Shown in pieces: positions 40,701 to 48,677 of a stretch of DNA of 64,000 nucleotides (positions within the stretch are counted from its first letter, which is position 1; every line of letters begins with the position of its first letter). Made by a program: the position numbers and the translations under genes. Source of the stretch: Euryarchaeota archaeon UBA91. Its GTDB lineage: Archaea > Thermoplasmatota > Poseidoniia > Poseidoniales > Poseidoniaceae. The notes under the pieces are model-generated. The model saw nothing but the letters and a program-made list of their open reading frames with translations, was not told the origin of the DNA and searched no databases. Where the stretch lies: contig DAMU01000036.1 of the NCBI GenBank assembly GCA_002499705.1, forward strand, positions 7,822-71,821. Reading direction: 5' to 3'.

Positions 40701-43177
40701 CGATTGTTTTGTCTTCGACTCCAGGTGACGGAACTGAACGTCACGCAGGACCGCCAGCCCCTGGTGGTCAGCCAATCAGTATTATGATTCAAGATTCCGT
40801 AGATCCTCCAAACCAAGTCACTTTGAATTATTGGATTGGGTGCAAAGCGAGCGATTCACTTGGTTGCAGTGATTACAATTTTGATGGATTGCCGAATTCA
40901 GATGAATACGAGATGAAGGTCCTCACTTCCCCGGATACTCAAGTCGGTGGGCTGAATATCTTCGATGGATTGATTGATGATTCTATGCTTCTACATGGTC
41001 AACGTGTGTCGTATTTCATCACCGGAAAAGATGCACAAGATAACGCAATTGCAGAAGGCGGAGGTCCTGTTTGTCCTGACAGCAACATCGCCTGCGGATA
41101 CGTTCCCGGCGAGGTTATGCCTGACTGGGACAATGACTTGGGAACCTATAACATACGTGTGGAATTTGAACCGCAGCTCGACTTGGATAATTCGACTATT
41201 TTAGGTCACGATGACAAAGCACCCTTACACCCGGGTATACCATACACCGCTCAAATCGTACTCTCAGACCGTAACGGTTGGGAAGACATTCAATACATTC
41301 AACTGGCGCTTGGAGGCGACTTCAATGATGACGAAACATCATTGTTCATTTCACTCACGAAAGGAATGGATGGAGCACCAGTCGCTGTAATGACATCTGG
41401 TTCTGCTAACATCGCAGTTTCGAATCTTTACTCAAGTGTGGACTTGGATGAGAATAACAACAGCATCATCAAAATCCTAGCACGCTTCCAACTCACGTGG
41501 ACGTTCCCTGAATCCTTTGATACAGATGGATTAACTCAAATCACTCCGAAGATTCTTGTTACAGATCTGCCCTGTAATGTGGGGGAAGAGACACCATGCT
41601 TCGAAGCAACAGCTGGTTTGGGCAACGATGCTTGGAGTCTTGACAACGATTTCCGATTCGATACCATGGAGGGGCACATTCGTGCAGTTGAACTTCGAGA
41701 TGGAACCAATCATTACAATTCCGACTTTACAGAAACCCTCATCGGTGCTGGTCAGGCCTTACGAGTGAACGGTCGTGTTCTGTTCTCTGAAGATGAGACA
41801 CCTGCTCCTGCAGGTGCATTTGATGTTGTCTTTGGAGACTATGATAATACTTGGAAAACATCAACGCGCAATGATGGTGAGTTCAGCCTTGATTTGCTGA
41901 TACCATCCGTGCCTTCTGGACATCTTGACTTGCGTTTGGGTCTAGGGGATTTGCCAGGTTTAGCTATGGATGAGACACCGACTATACAGCGAGTTCGTCT
42001 TGCTGTTGACAACTCACGCCCTACCATTGCAGCAATTACTCTTGACGAAGTTTCGGCTGGAAACGATTTGTCAATCGGAGCTTGCGGTGACCTGTTAGTC
42101 ATGCTTGAAACCATTGATGACTATGGCTTTGACCTTACAGAACCAGCGGTGTTGCATTATCGTGTTCGGGCAGGAGAGGCTGAGATCTCACGAGGCAGTG
42201 TTCCGCTACCTGATACTACTCCGTTTGGTGAACAATTTTTCTGGACTGGTAATCTCGACCTCACTGATTCAGGAGCCACTACGCTTTTGCCGTCCTACAT
42301 GGTTGACGTTTGGGTTTCAGGTTCAGACTCTTCAGGTAACCCGTTTGATACGCTCGGTAATTCCATTTCCCAACCAATCGCATCATGGTCGCTGGCTCTA
42401 CTCGGGCCAAGCATTGACTTGAATTTGCCAACAAGTACATTCTCTTGGGATGACCCAAGTCCAATCACCGGGCAAGAAGTTGGACTCGAGTTTGAAGTTC
42501 GTAATCTCGGAGGAAAGGGCGATGTTGCTTTCATTCTCCAGCGAGCAGTTGATGGAGGGTTCTGGCAAGATACCTCACGCATTGACCTCGTAGCATCAGC
42601 CGGTTCGACAGTCGTTGGAACTCTACCAACGGTGGCCGATGTTGATGCGGGCGACAGTATTCAGTTCAGAATCGTCATCTTGGTTGATGAAGTCGAGATG
42701 GATCGAAAGACACTGGATCCTTTGCTGGTTAAAGAAGAAACAATTCGAGATGGTGAAGCACTTGCATTACAAGCCCAAGAAGGGGCATTCAGTATCGTTC
42801 TTTACCTGATTGCTCTTGTATCTCTAAGCCTTGCAATGTGGTTGCTTGTTATGAATCGAAGAATACGTGAAGGTGAACTCGAAGGTGGAGTTGAAGACCA
42901 GACTGAAGAAGTCCTTGAGGACCTCGCAATCTCGAAAACTCTCCCCGCAATCGATACCAATGTTCCTCCTCCAGCCGGGTTAATTCTTCCACAACCGGCT
43001 GCAACACCCGCACCTGCAGTTGTTCAACCTGCACCAGCACCCCAACCCGAGCCTGCTCCGCAACTCGATGCTCCACGTGCTCCGCCTCCCCTACCGCCGA
43101 CCGGTTTGCCGCAAGGGTGGACTCAAGAACAGTGGAATCACTTCGGCTGGGACTATGTCAATGCAATGAAAAAGTGA
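37742..43177 (+). CDS. Giant membrane-anchored surface protein with conserved cytoplasmic tail
   Basis: A 1,811-residue protein. A short N-terminal region plus hydrophobic core (VMFVLFFIMVLAPMGPMA) is the export signal; GGGGAG five bases upstream fixes the start. The body is a chain of beta modules with several Cys (GQCTIAS, WTCIDSY, WIGCKASDSLGCSDYNF). It contains Ig-like or adhesion-type domains but no catalytic motif I can name. One membrane helix is at about 1683-1703, followed by a Glu-rich then Pro/Ala-rich cytoplasmic tail. That tail ends in PPLPPTGLPQGWTQEQW and GWDY, closely similar to the end of the protein at 49986-52745. It follows the repeat protein at 31917 by 71 bp and is followed nine bases later by another gene, so a four-gene unit is likely. 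I infer a surface complex; no homologue can be named by eye. Confidence 0.78.
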   Translation: MQNDLSNGRGVMFVLFFIMVLAPMGPMADVVVGSADATGVSRHVYSLHDGSTEYVALYQGANPDTGAMVSLPKGALVTDVSLTLSGASATGWSQTATDDRDEWISGSSSATDDRSDELGLAFSNRSTTFFPHGYDEVEHPSSDAWLDNGSYAIRQPHTSNSTESRFSQQALKTSSSLMKQSQGAILKHHDWLFMSTWSSSSFHNIVHRLYPNNATKESVITLDQGQCTIASLHPSSYYGSYGFRDWTITDDERMFAILSGYRYHYSSSAPTQYHRVLEMDISRDDTWTCIDSYDVSPQYSDYTAIAYDRTSDEVWIVHNAQRRIVPYTFGDQPDGQYTRGQDMYSYSSSSGSSWECGKTGQQVRGLEVNQSTFFMRCQKGTSSQDKDQLEAWTISGTSTSLVPQSGTRLLSTLGYGLQYDGSRFVTVDCGYSTWSSATLYYREYGTGWQFKTTPAPGTTTWYGPVTESSDPILMVNMQTYSSAASIGDRVDYWVSADNGTHWESVESNSTIHFSYPGTELVWKAQLIGSTAVSWWVDLEYSTEYASSGSWTSPPFTTGTKIGKVKPNWVADVPSGTSVVVQVSNDNGSTWLPATNNQEVSFPSTEAGNTIKYAVSLSTTDVSLSPLIDSITMEYEEGYPDRPKLDIGNDLVWDWESLLFLNESAVTASDQSVVNDEVQAQPTLVQAFNSFIPQNGDGDVLIPIAVKAASSGRVKISNIDIAYKMQTRAIDASLEGGLLSPDGISRNLQVRIAPGDEVDRVTESLIALNNSYGENPAFDWQRGDTCSVISDAGGIVQFDVANCTSTMDSFGEVTIRIPVAVNWTWDDESSMQALITVEDDLGQAVSAWETEDLDIIVENDIQLDGLRVFEETGRELYSQDWVRGGFNLSFTGQIFFQNSQLTPLGGQFALRVLGQNVTYDGDPIGEPILLAQEQNPAFGEYNITFQSPLESSPGGMVFYVEAIQLKNGSTFANPGYNTIRLVLDGNSPIVLSSTPGDGTERHAGPPAPGGQPISIMIQDSVDPPNQVTLNYWIGCKASDSLGCSDYNFDGLPNSDEYEMKVLTSPDTQVGGLNIFDGLIDDSMLLHGQRVSYFITGKDAQDNAIAEGGGPVCPDSNIACGYVPGEVMPDWDNDLGTYNIRVEFEPQLDLDNSTILGHDDKAPLHPGIPYTAQIVLSDRNGWEDIQYIQLALGGDFNDDETSLFISLTKGMDGAPVAVMTSGSANIAVSNLYSSVDLDENNNSIIKILARFQLTWTFPESFDTDGLTQITPKILVTDLPCNVGEETPCFEATAGLGNDAWSLDNDFRFDTMEGHIRAVELRDGTNHYNSDFTETLIGAGQALRVNGRVLFSEDETPAPAGAFDVVFGDYDNTWKTSTRNDGEFSLDLLIPSVPSGHLDLRLGLGDLPGLAMDETPTIQRVRLAVDNSRPTIAAITLDEVSAGNDLSIGACGDLLVMLETIDDYGFDLTEPAVLHYRVRAGEAEISRGSVPLPDTTPFGEQFFWTGNLDLTDSGATTLLPSYMVDVWVSGSDSSGNPFDTLGNSISQPIASWSLALLGPSIDLNLPTSTFSWDDPSPITGQEVGLEFEVRNLGGKGDVAFILQRAVDGGFWQDTSRIDLVASAGSTVVGTLPTVADVDAGDSIQFRIVILVDEVEMDRKTLDPLLVKEETIRDGEALALQAQEGAFSIVLYLIALVSLSLAMWLLVMNRRIREGELEGGVEDQTEEVLEDLAISKTLPAIDTNVPPPAGLILPQPAATPAPAVVQPAPAPQPEPAPQLDAPRAPPPLPPTGLPQGWTQEQWNHFGWDYVNAMKK

Positions 43178-43186
43178 GTTGTTTGA

Positions 43187-43639
43187 ATGACTGACACAGG
43201 GGCTACTCCCATCGACGGAATGGTGACATTGCAAGAACGGATGGTGAACCTCATCAATCAACTGAACATGCCTCTAATTGAAGTCAGCCTGGTTCTCAGC
43301 AAGCACATTGCAGGACTTTCTCGTTCATTAGATGAACATATCAACGAAACTCAGCAGACATTTTCTGAATCGGTAACGCATCCTTGGGATATAGAAACAC
43401 CCGAAGACCCAGAAAATGAGTTTAGTTTTGATCTTGAAAAAATATTCAAAATCATTGATGCTGACAGGATGGACATTCTCGCTACCCTTATTCGAGTGAC
43501 ACTCGTTGAAATTGATGCGTCATTGGCTGAAGGATTACTTGCGTTACGGCCATGGGAGGCACTTTCTCGTACTCAGTTGTCAAAGGCAAAGGGGCCTGGA
43601 CAACTCTTCTCACCCCTTGAAATTCCAGAAGACTGGTGA
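43187..43639 (+). CDS. Small acidic helical protein
   Basis: I do not recognise this 150-residue protein. It has no signal peptide or membrane helix, and is mostly amphipathic helix (MVNLINQLNMPLIEVSLVLSKHI; IDADRMDILATLIRVTLVEIDASL), so it is probably cytoplasmic and perhaps oligomeric. Its start lies only nine bases after the stop of the giant anchored protein and the next gene starts 37 bp later, so it sits in the middle of a surface-protein operon. A role in binding the cytoplasmic tail of that protein is possible but unsupported. Confidence 0.65.
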   Translation: MTDTGATPIDGMVTLQERMVNLINQLNMPLIEVSLVLSKHIAGLSRSLDEHINETQQTFSESVTHPWDIETPEDPENEFSFDLEKIFKIIDADRMDILATLIRVTLVEIDASLAEGLLALRPWEALSRTQLSKAKGPGQLFSPLEIPEDW

Positions 43640-43676
43640 GCAATGGGTTTGAAAATAGCGACACGTACCGCCCAGC

Positions 43677-44468
43677 ATGGACAAGTCGGTTCGTATCTGT
43701 TTTGGAATCCTCGGGGTCCTACTTGCACCACTTCTCTCGGGCTGCATCGGTACTGACGGTCTCGCCAATTCAGCAACAAATCGAGGAATACCCGGTGGAT
43801 TGACGCTGGCATGTCTGGATGATTCAGTCTACACTTCGATGGTTGTCGAAGTCGATTATCATCCGGGATATAGACCTGAAACCACCTCTACGGATTTGTT
43901 ACTGGAACGTCTTGATTCGGTATGTGACAAACCCCAAGGCATTACGATTCAATTAACCGAGACTTCGTTCACCAATGATGAAATCTGGACTGCTGATGAT
44001 GTTCGAGATGTGGGTTGGGAAGAAAAAAGTCATGATCCAAGAGATAAATCAGTTCTTTATTGGCAAGTCATTTTCCCGGCGGGCGTCTATGAAGACAGCA
44101 GTGTTCTCGGTGTTGCTGTTGATGCATCGACCGTGGCTATGTTCAAGGATTCGATAGATGATGCAGAGAATATCTTCCGCAGACCTTCCGCCGAGAAAAT
44201 TGAGAACAGTGTATTGGTGCATGAATTTGGTCACCTTTTGGGATTGGTTAACATTGTATACACTTCACCCGCCGACCACGAAGACAGTGAGCATCCTGGC
44301 CATTCAAACAATGAAGATTCGGTGATGTACTGGGCAATTGAATCTACAAGTATTTCGAATTTCTTTTCAAATGAGTTGCCGACTGAATTTGACCTCGATG
44401 ACAAACAGGACCTGATTGGTTTGGCCGACGGTTCTATTGAATGCACAGACCAGCTGTGGAGACCTTAA
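43677..44468 (+). CDS. Lipoprotein zinc metalloprotease (HExxHxxG, Met-turn)
   Basis: A 263-residue predicted lipoprotein. LLSGC with C23 as the lipidation site ends an N-terminal signal. The catalytic motif HEFGHLLGLVN has H182, E183 and H186; the residue at the usual third metal ligand position is N192. Further on, HEDSEHPGH and SVMYW (M217) resemble the metzincin-like second half, where another His could supply the third ligand and the Met makes the turn. Proteins with this HExGHLLGLVN...VMYW layout form a recognisable group of secreted zinc proteases. The gene closes the operon-like run that starts with the giant repeat protein, which fits a processing enzyme for surface proteins. Its last 4 bp overlap the convergent gene. 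Confidence 0.82.
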   Translation: MDKSVRICFGILGVLLAPLLSGCIGTDGLANSATNRGIPGGLTLACLDDSVYTSMVVEVDYHPGYRPETTSTDLLLERLDSVCDKPQGITIQLTETSFTNDEIWTADDVRDVGWEEKSHDPRDKSVLYWQVIFPAGVYEDSSVLGVAVDASTVAMFKDSIDDAENIFRRPSAEKIENSVLVHEFGHLLGLVNIVYTSPADHEDSEHPGHSNNEDSVMYWAIESTSISNFFSNELPTEFDLDDKQDLIGLADGSIECTDQLWRP

Positions 44469-44887
44469 CCAGTTTGAGAGGCAATAAGTTTCGTTGCTTC
44501 TCGCCAAGCATCAAACACTGAATAAGCCCACAAACCAATCCATAAGACGATGGTAAGGGCAAGTGGAATTTGCAAGAGCGTCCAATCGAATGCTTTGCGA
44601 TGTTGTCTGTTGAAATGTTGACCGAGGAATAAAAACGGTATTGATGCCAGTAAGGCAGTGATTAACGGGCGCAACGTGCCCCAAGCGCCTACTCCAAAAG
44701 TAAACTCTTTCCAGATTTCTCGAAATAAACGGACTGGCCTCCATTCAAGCATGGTGCTTTTCTCCTCATCAGGAGACTCCATGCTCACTTCGGTATGTAC
44801 ATCCATACTCGCCACTGCATTGCCCTGTTGGTTCTCGTTTGTCAAGATGACGGGGCTTTTTTCGACACGAATATCAAAAACCGCCAA
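44465..44887 (-). CDS. Small two-helix membrane protein
   Basis: A 140-residue protein with a hydrophilic N-terminal half and two membrane helices (ITALLASIPFLFLGQ and LLQIPLALTIVLWIGLWAYSVF). No known motif is present. ATG 44887 leaves only 14 bp to the divergent gene at 44902, so a later start (44806 or 44785) is possible and would leave room for a promoter. Its stop overlaps the stop region of the metalloprotease gene by 4 bp. The function is unknown. Confidence 0.6.
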   Translation of the reverse strand: MAVFDIRVEKSPVILTNENQQGNAVASMDVHTEVSMESPDEEKSTMLEWRPVRLFREIWKEFTFGVGAWGTLRPLITALLASIPFLFLGQHFNRQHRKAFDWTLLQIPLALTIVLWIGLWAYSVFDAWREATKLIASQTG

Positions 44888-44901
44888 CTCGAGGCGTGGT
44901 C

Positions 44902-45948
44902 ATGGTTCGGATTTTAGTGACGGGTTTTGAACCATTTGGCGAGCATGTTGAGAATATTTCCAGCCGGATTGTCGAAGCACTTCCACAACAAATTCAGCTT
45001 GATGACCCTTGGTCTGCTTTACGAGAAACCAAGAAACAATCTCTACAAGCCGTCATCGAAACACGTATTCTTACCGTTGATGAGGCCGGTTCATTGCACA
45101 CATCCAGCGCAGTTGAAAAAGGAGAGAGATGGGATGCAATTCTACACCTCGGACTCTGCGAATCTTGCCAAATACCTCGAATTGAAACTCTTGCCCGAGA
45201 CCATCTTGACATGAGGATTCCAGACAACAGCGGCCGTCAAGTCTCGAATCAAGTGATTACCGGTGAAGGTTCTCTTCCAGTTACTGTACCTGCAGAGTCA
45301 TGGATGTCAGTTCCATGGAGTTTGGAATGCGAACTTTCCCAAGATGCAGGTTCGTATCTTTGTAATGAAACACTCTATCAGACACTTCGAGCATTACATA
45401 AAATTTCACGGGTCAATGAAATCATGCCGCCATGTCTATTTGTCCATCTGCCTGATGTCGTAAACTGTTCAATACAGGAAGGTTTAGAATTTACTCACGA
45501 GGTTCTTGAAAGAATGATGTTTCGACCCGTCCTTTCTGTTGTCGGTGCTTTGATTACTCGTGGTGAATCTTATCTTGTTGCTCAACGTTCAACCACAGAA
45601 AAGCATGCCGGGAAGTGGGAGTTTCCCGGAGGAAAAGTTGAGTCAAACGAAACACATCCCTTTGCCTTAGAGCGAGAGATGGATGAAGAATTTGGATGGC
45701 AAGTTCGATGCGGAAATTCGATTGGAACGTGGTATCATTCGCTTGAAAAAATGGATATTGCTTTGCACATTTTGCCAACCGATTTCATCGGCATCCCTCC
45801 AGATTTTACCGACATGACGCTGTGGACAGCTCATGAGGCAATTTGCTGGAGGAATCTCGACGATCCTTCAAAACTCGACTGGCTTGGAAACGACGGTGCT
45901 GTTGTCCAATGGATGAAGGAAACGAATTATTTGGCTAAATCCAAGTAA
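44902..45948 (+). CDS. Pyroglutamyl-peptidase I / NUDIX hydrolase fusion
   Basis: A 348-residue fusion of two enzymes. Residues 1 to about 205 match pyroglutamyl-peptidase I, a cysteine peptidase that removes N-terminal pyroglutamate: ILVTGFEPFG at the start, catalytic E95 (GLCESCQIPRIETLA, then RIPDNSG), C154 (DAGSYLCNETLYQTL) and H182 (LFVHLPDV). Residues about 211-348 are a NUDIX domain, SVVGALITRGESYLVAQR, with a complete NUDIX box from G244 to W266 (GxxxxxE...REMDEEFGW). That half resembles MutT-type 8-oxo-dGTP hydrolases, here beginning right after the peptidase. Both catalytic sets are intact, so it is not a decayed gene. The start is ATG 44902 (GTG 44896 also possible). The two domains have no obvious shared pathway, which makes the fusion worth checking. 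Confidence 0.88.
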   Translation: MVRILVTGFEPFGEHVENISSRIVEALPQQIQLDDPWSALRETKKQSLQAVIETRILTVDEAGSLHTSSAVEKGERWDAILHLGLCESCQIPRIETLARDHLDMRIPDNSGRQVSNQVITGEGSLPVTVPAESWMSVPWSLECELSQDAGSYLCNETLYQTLRALHKISRVNEIMPPCLFVHLPDVVNCSIQEGLEFTHEVLERMMFRPVLSVVGALITRGESYLVAQRSTTEKHAGKWEFPGGKVESNETHPFALEREMDEEFGWQVRCGNSIGTWYHSLEKMDIALHILPTDFIGIPPDFTDMTLWTAHEAICWRNLDDPSKLDWLGNDGAVVQWMKETNYLAKSK

Positions 45949-46450
45949 CTGCTTCACCGTCTTCACTCATCGCAAGGTCATCTTTGATTGAACGTGGTGC
46001 GATATCTCTGCCTTTATGCCAAGTTGCCGCTTCCAACCAGTCACCGAGATTTTCACCTTCAAGAGTGATTGAAATGACTCCGCCGAGAGGCTGTTCTTCA
46101 CCTAAAGGAAATGCTATTTTACCAACAATTGCCGCCTGACGTAGTAGGTCAAAGGAAGTGCTTGAGCCATCAAAACGAAGCGTCATTGCGTCCAGCGCAG
46201 TATCGAGTATTCGTTGTTCATGTAATAATTTAAGAAATGTTTCAAGTGAAACTTGCTCACCTCTCCACGTCTCATGAATCGCATTTCCAAGGGTCGGCAC
46301 ATCGACTTCTTCTTGGCTTGGAAATTCAGGGAAGACAGCGAAAAGTGCTTCTCTCACCTTCGCAGGAGAATCTGCTCCTCTTAGCTCCGTTTGAACAATG
46401 ATGCGCAAGTTTTCATTGACACCGTTCAGGCGAAGCATAGGCTCTTGCAT
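45935..46450 (-). CDS. UPF0201 family protein
   Basis: A 171-residue cytoplasmic protein of the archaeal UPF0201 family. Family marks are VQTELRGADSPAKVREALFAVFP near the start, the central LLHEQRILDTALDAM, and RQAAIVGKIAFPLGEEQPLGGVISI, all in order. The fold is thought to be an alpha/beta dimer; function is not known, though the family is often annotated next to coaE-like genes in archaea. Only one such gene is seen here and its neighbours (a glycosyltransferase upstream on the other strand) do not help. I chose ATG 46450; 46438, 46477 and 46483 are also in frame. Its stop overlaps the end of the convergent fusion gene by 14 bp. Confidence 0.8.
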   Translation of the reverse strand: MQEPMLRLNGVNENLRIIVQTELRGADSPAKVREALFAVFPEFPSQEEVDVPTLGNAIHETWRGEQVSLETFLKLLHEQRILDTALDAMTLRFDGSSTSFDLLRQAAIVGKIAFPLGEEQPLGGVISITLEGENLGDWLEAATWHKGRDIAPRSIKDDLAMSEDGEAVTWI

Positions 46451-46540
46451 GAATACCGCCAAACCTCTCCGGCACATGAACATGCCTTTTGAAGACAAAA
46501 AAGGCGAAGAGGTGAAAGTCAAAGTCACATTCGGATTGCT

Positions 46541-47572
46541 ATGAGTGATGCCCAACCTTCGATTGCATCCATCATTCCTGTGCTGAATGAGTCGGAGTAC
46601 ATCGGTGCATGTTTGGACTCTCTCATCGAACAAACCCTCTCACCTGAGCAGCACATGGTCTTGGTTCTTGATGGAGGTTCAACCGATTCCACAGGCGATG
46701 AAGTTCAGAAAGCAATTGAACGAAGTAAAAAGCGTGGAGGGCCTCTCATAGAGTTGCATTTCAATCCTAAAAAGCATGTTGCAGAAGCTCGAAACTTGGC
46801 ATTAACTCTGCTTCCCGATTCAGTTCGATATACCGTTGAAATGATCGGTCACTCTACCGTTGAACCTGACCACTTAGAACTGCGAATGAATGAATGGTCT
46901 CGCATAGAATCGTCAACCTCCTCACCTTTGGCTGCAGTTGGTATTCGCGTTCATCCCCGTCAAGGTAAGCATGGAATTGTTGAAAATTGGATTGAAGGAA
47001 CGCTTGCATCTCCGTTGGGGAGCGGCAATGGGCAATTTGAATCCTTTACCACCTCAGGACCAACTAAGACCCCTGCTTTCGCCATGCATTCTCGGACGGC
47101 ATTAGAGGATGTAGGAGGATGGGATACTGCCTACATAACCAGCCAAGACAGCGACCTTTCGATGCGATTGGTTGATTCAGGATATGCAGTCTATCGAACA
47201 CCGGCGACAGGTGTGAGTATGGTGAAACGTTCTGGACTTTCCAAGTGGTGGAAAATGGGGCACAGATACGGTTTTTGGCGGATGAAGATTTTGCAAAAGC
47301 ATCCTAAAAGAATCAGTTTACGAGAATTTTTGCCATGGATTGGATTTTTAGTAACCTTAGGACTTTACATGGCACAGTCAGATCTTGTAGTCATACTCCC
47401 CGTCTGCTATCTTTCAGTTCTCATGATTGAGGGCATTCGAAGCTCGTTCCGTTTCAAACGATTCTCAAGCCTTTTTGGTGTTCCTTTTTGTCTCATAATG
47501 CTTCACACCAGTTTTTCTCTGGGTCTCCTTGACGGGGTATTTCGCAAAGGTAGAGCGCCCAGTGACCGGTGA
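46541..47572 (+). CDS. Family 2 glycosyltransferase with C-terminal membrane helices
   Basis: A 343-residue GT-A fold glycosyltransferase. The N-terminus SIIPVLNESEYIGACLDSLIEQ and LVLDGGSTDSTGDE are the donor-binding core, and SQDSDLSMRL is the later acidic motif. The last 90 residues hold two membrane helices (FLPWIGFLVTLGLYMA, LVVILPVCYLSVLMI), so the enzyme is membrane-bound with its catalytic domain on the cytoplasmic side. Such enzymes often build lipid-linked glycans; with AglB in the same window, a role in N-glycan or surface polysaccharide synthesis is reasonable but not shown. The sugar cannot be read from sequence. It is divergent from the UPF0201 gene. Confidence 0.9.
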   Translation: MSDAQPSIASIIPVLNESEYIGACLDSLIEQTLSPEQHMVLVLDGGSTDSTGDEVQKAIERSKKRGGPLIELHFNPKKHVAEARNLALTLLPDSVRYTVEMIGHSTVEPDHLELRMNEWSRIESSTSSPLAAVGIRVHPRQGKHGIVENWIEGTLASPLGSGNGQFESFTTSGPTKTPAFAMHSRTALEDVGGWDTAYITSQDSDLSMRLVDSGYAVYRTPATGVSMVKRSGLSKWWKMGHRYGFWRMKILQKHPKRISLREFLPWIGFLVTLGLYMAQSDLVVILPVCYLSVLMIEGIRSSFRFKRFSSLFGVPFCLIMLHTSFSLGLLDGVFRKGRAPSDR

Positions 47573-47635
47573 TACTCGTGCGTACAATGGATGAAAACAT
47601 ACTTGAGTGTTCAATTGAAACGAGGTTTGAGTATT

Positions 47636-48619
47636 ATGGCAAATGAGCGTACTGTTACGGCTCGCGGCATCGCAGTGTTGCCATTACTGCTTCTCGCAGT
47701 TACTCATTTTACTGTTACTCCATTGAAAGAAATATTTGAGATAGAACCACGTTTGATGTATGGTTGGTATGCAATCGGTATTGTTGTTGGCGTTTTCTTG
47801 TTTCGACGAACACGGACTGTTCGTGACCATGAATTTCATCGCGCACAAACCATGAAGTCAATGAAAAAAGTGTACGATGCAGAAGAAGCAGGAGTTTGGC
47901 AAACCGATGTGCAACTCGATAGTAATCTAAGTGCTGAAGGGGAGATGGCTCTCAAAAGAAATGTTTCCAGTATCGACAAAGAATCACCTGAACTTGAACT
48001 AGGCGAAGATGAAAAAGTGGATGTTGATTTACTGCTTGAATCTGAACGGATTCGAAAAGCAAATCGTCGAATGAGCGGTGCTGAATCATTTGATGATGAA
48101 TATGTTGATTCTACCATTGGTGCAACGCGGAAGAAATCTCCAATGGATTCTTTCCTTGACGCTTTAGCCCGCTTATTTGGTAGGGGTGACGCAGTCCAAT
48201 TACGAGAAGAAACACGACAGGCTGCTCTGCGTGCTGCCTCGAGCGCTTCTCCAGTTACTGCACAACGCCCGGTTGCTCCATTGAGGGCAGTCTCTTCACC
48301 AAGCGAGGGTGAATTGAAGATGACAACGATGTCGGATGATGGTGGAATCGATTTGGTCGTTTCCGAGAAGGGTGATGCGGTCGCCCAGTCGGCTCAGTTA
48401 CAATCTGAGACCGAAAAGGTCTATGCTTGGGATTCCAATACTCCTGCCCAGCAGTCGAATGAAAGCATCGAATCTATGGCCATGATTTCAACACCCCAGT
48501 ATGAAATGAACCAGCCAACTGAGGTTATTGCTTCACCCACCGGTAAATTGTGCCGTGGATGTAATGCAACTATCCCACAGGGTGAACCGTTCTGCCTTGA
48601 ATGCGGACTTGACGCATAA
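47636..48619 (+). CDS. Two-helix membrane protein with C-terminal zinc ribbon
   Basis: A 327-residue protein. After a short N-terminus come two membrane helices (IAVLPLLLLAVTHFTV and YGWYAIGIVVGVFLFRR), then a long charged, low-complexity cytoplasmic region. The C-terminus is a zinc ribbon (LCRGCNATIPQGEPFCLECG), with two Cys pairs. The start is ATG 47636, with GAGG about nine bases upstream; the frame also opens at 47591. It follows the glycosyltransferase by 63 bp on the same strand. The layout suggests a membrane-bound regulator or scaffold; no known family is evident. Confidence 0.65.
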   Translation: MANERTVTARGIAVLPLLLLAVTHFTVTPLKEIFEIEPRLMYGWYAIGIVVGVFLFRRTRTVRDHEFHRAQTMKSMKKVYDAEEAGVWQTDVQLDSNLSAEGEMALKRNVSSIDKESPELELGEDEKVDVDLLLESERIRKANRRMSGAESFDDEYVDSTIGATRKKSPMDSFLDALARLFGRGDAVQLREETRQAALRAASSASPVTAQRPVAPLRAVSSPSEGELKMTTMSDDGGIDLVVSEKGDAVAQSAQLQSETEKVYAWDSNTPAQQSNESIESMAMISTPQYEMNQPTEVIASPTGKLCRGCNATIPQGEPFCLECGLDA

Positions 48620-48677
48620 GTTGGTCGTTTTCAAGCGAGATATTGAAAGAGGTCGTTGATACCCCTCGGTGTGTTGG

